A stretch of 64,000 bases of DNA from Limnephilus marmoratus (lineage: Eukaryota > Arthropoda > Insecta > Trichoptera > Limnephilidae), in the NCBI GenBank assembly GCA_917880885.1, contig OU862915.1:41176676-41240675 (forward strand), in the 5' to 3' direction. Made by a program: the position numbers and the translations under genes. Below, one piece after another: positions 62,968-64,000 of this stretch. A model generated the notes under the pieces. It was not told the DNA's origin and did no database searches. It saw only the letters and a program-made list of their open reading frames with translations. Position 1 is the first letter of the stretch, and each line of letters begins with the position of its first letter.

Positions 62968-63095
62968 CCAGTTATAAAGGTTGGCAAGAACCTGGATTCA
63001 CATCTGGTTACCAAAGACTTAAGCCTCCTCATAGCAGCGTTTTCAACCTAAATGGTTGTTTTTCGAATCTTCCAATCTAAAAAGCTAATATTTAC
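62968..63095 (-). repeat. SINE family S fragment, diverged
   Basis: Plus strand: GGTTGGCAAGAACCTGGATT, CACATCTGGTTACCAAAGAC, GCAGCGTTTTCAACCTAAAT and GGTTGTTTTT, each a diverged match to the family body (GGTTGGGAAGTACCTGGCTA, GATCTGGTCACCAAA, GCAACGTTTCAA). Confidence 0.5.
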
Positions 63096-63627
63096 TAAAA
63101 CTTTATCTAAAACATGCGATCACCTCAGCTGAGGTTCTCCTAGGCGAGGTGTTGACAAAACAGTTTGGTAGGTAGATTTAATGGCGGGCCTCACCAGCCC
63201 TGTTCGGGCAATCCGCCTGTGATACTTACTTATTTATCTGACTCCACATTAGGTTACCAAAGTGTACCAAGATATTTCAAATGAAAGAAAGTATTTTACC
63301 CTGAAGTTAAAGTTTATCCGATCTTATGTAAAACACGACAAGTAGGTATTTATCAGAAGGATTAGGTAGGGAACGACAACTCTACGCGTGAGCAGCTAAT
63401 CGGGCCATCGGGAAACGAATGAAGTTCGGTACATTTGCCGAACGGAACACGGCGCAAAATCACGTCAGCTGAGTTGCCAGCGTACAAACCCGATTACCCA
63501 GTTGGTGAATATCGTTCTCTACACTGCCTTTAACTATCGATATAAAGTTACTGATTAATTTACACTCTACTACCACGTTTTTCATTAAAAAACATTTTGA
63601 ATTAATTGAGAATATCTGTCAACTGCA
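63096..63627. other. No gene recognised
   Basis: No frame. A GGCGGGCCTCACCAGCCCTG block near 63184 and a CGGTACATTTGCCGAACGG near-palindrome at 63427 are isolated. Confidence 0.4.
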
Positions 63628-63760
63628 TGTAGAAATAAAATAATAACATATATTTGTTTAATAAATTGAAAATTTTACATAACTTTAATAAAATAAACTT
63701 AATTTGCGTTCTTGGGATTTTAACCCGTGGGTTGCCGATTCGTAGTTAGAGGTGTCAAAA
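63628..63760 (-). repeat. SINE family S, 5' end with decayed head
   Basis: Minus strand: ACACCTCTAACTACGAATCG, CCCACGGGTTAAAATCCCAA (B-box-like), GAACGCAAATTAAGTTTATT. The order of head and AATAAATTTTATT-like body start fits family S; the A-box half is shortened. Confidence 0.45.
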
Positions 63761-64000
63761 ATACTTAAAAATGATGTCTGTCAACTATATGAATGTCTTT
63801 CATCCTGTATACGCAATGGTGGATGACACATTTTCCAGAAGTTTCTGGAAAACTCTATCCAAACAAGTTAAACCATAGAAGTCGCTGAAAAACTTATCCA
63901 AAGCATAGTCCCCCTCAGCACAGGATCTCCTAGTGAGGAGGACTTCGAATATATTTATATTTTACATATACATCTAACTAACATGTTTCATATAAAAATG

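Overview
The window is a gene-poor, AT-rich stretch of animal nuclear DNA, almost certainly arthropod and most likely insect. The evidence is the transposon mix: tRNA-derived SINEs, RT-only LINE tails, a Ty3/gypsy element primed by a tRNA-Lys(CUU)-like tRNA, Penelope-like elements, Helitron-like elements, piggyBac, hAT and PIF/Harbinger. There is no operon structure, no bacterial gene and no rRNA or functional tRNA gene. The order of insect cannot be settled from what is visible. Almost all recognisable coding sequence belongs to mobile elements. The one candidate for a host gene is a 179-bp exon-like block on the minus strand near 28.2-28.4 kb.

Layout. 0-9 kb: Helitron-like elements, a LINE interrupted by a second LINE, a hAT MITE, a decayed piggyBac, and the first copies of an abundant ~450-bp dispersed repeat (called family R here). 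9-13.2 kb: a decayed hAT transposase interrupted by a LINE and cut by a tRNA-derived SINE (family S), a weak hammerhead-like motif, and a two-ORF Harbinger deletion derivative. 13.2-31 kb: scattered R and S copies, a TIR element with TTAT target duplication, LINE remnants, a well-bounded 1.16-kb hAT element with 8-bp target duplication, the candidate exon, a second kind of SINE with hairpins, and a Helitron interrupted by a SINE. 31-42.6 kb: further R and S copies, a 5'-truncated LINE carrying an open 450-codon reverse transcriptase frame between exact 13-bp target duplications, fold-back elements, and a Penelope-like remnant (RT, GIY-YIG and hammerhead-type terminus). 42.7-51.6 kb: a nearly complete young Ty3/gypsy retrotransposon on the minus strand with apparently identical LTRs, gag, pol, primer-binding site, polypurine tract and a textbook -1 frameshift signal. 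51.6-64 kb: more R and S copies, a perfect 99-bp-arm palindrome with a hammerhead ribozyme motif in each arm, another Penelope remnant, another hammerhead, LINE fragments and a GC-rich island at 61.8-62.7 kb.

How the parts work together. Only the gypsy element (gag, frameshift site, protease-RT-RNaseH-integrase, LTR signals) looks like a working unit. The 450-codon RT frame is open but its element is 5'-truncated. The most interesting biology is the hammerhead motifs in three or four Penelope-type terminal families, one arranged as an inverted pair that would fold into a single long hairpin. All family names (R, S, M, Q, T, Z, P1, LINE A-G) are local labels given by comparing copies within this window. 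Edges given for repeat copies are approximate unless a target duplication is named.
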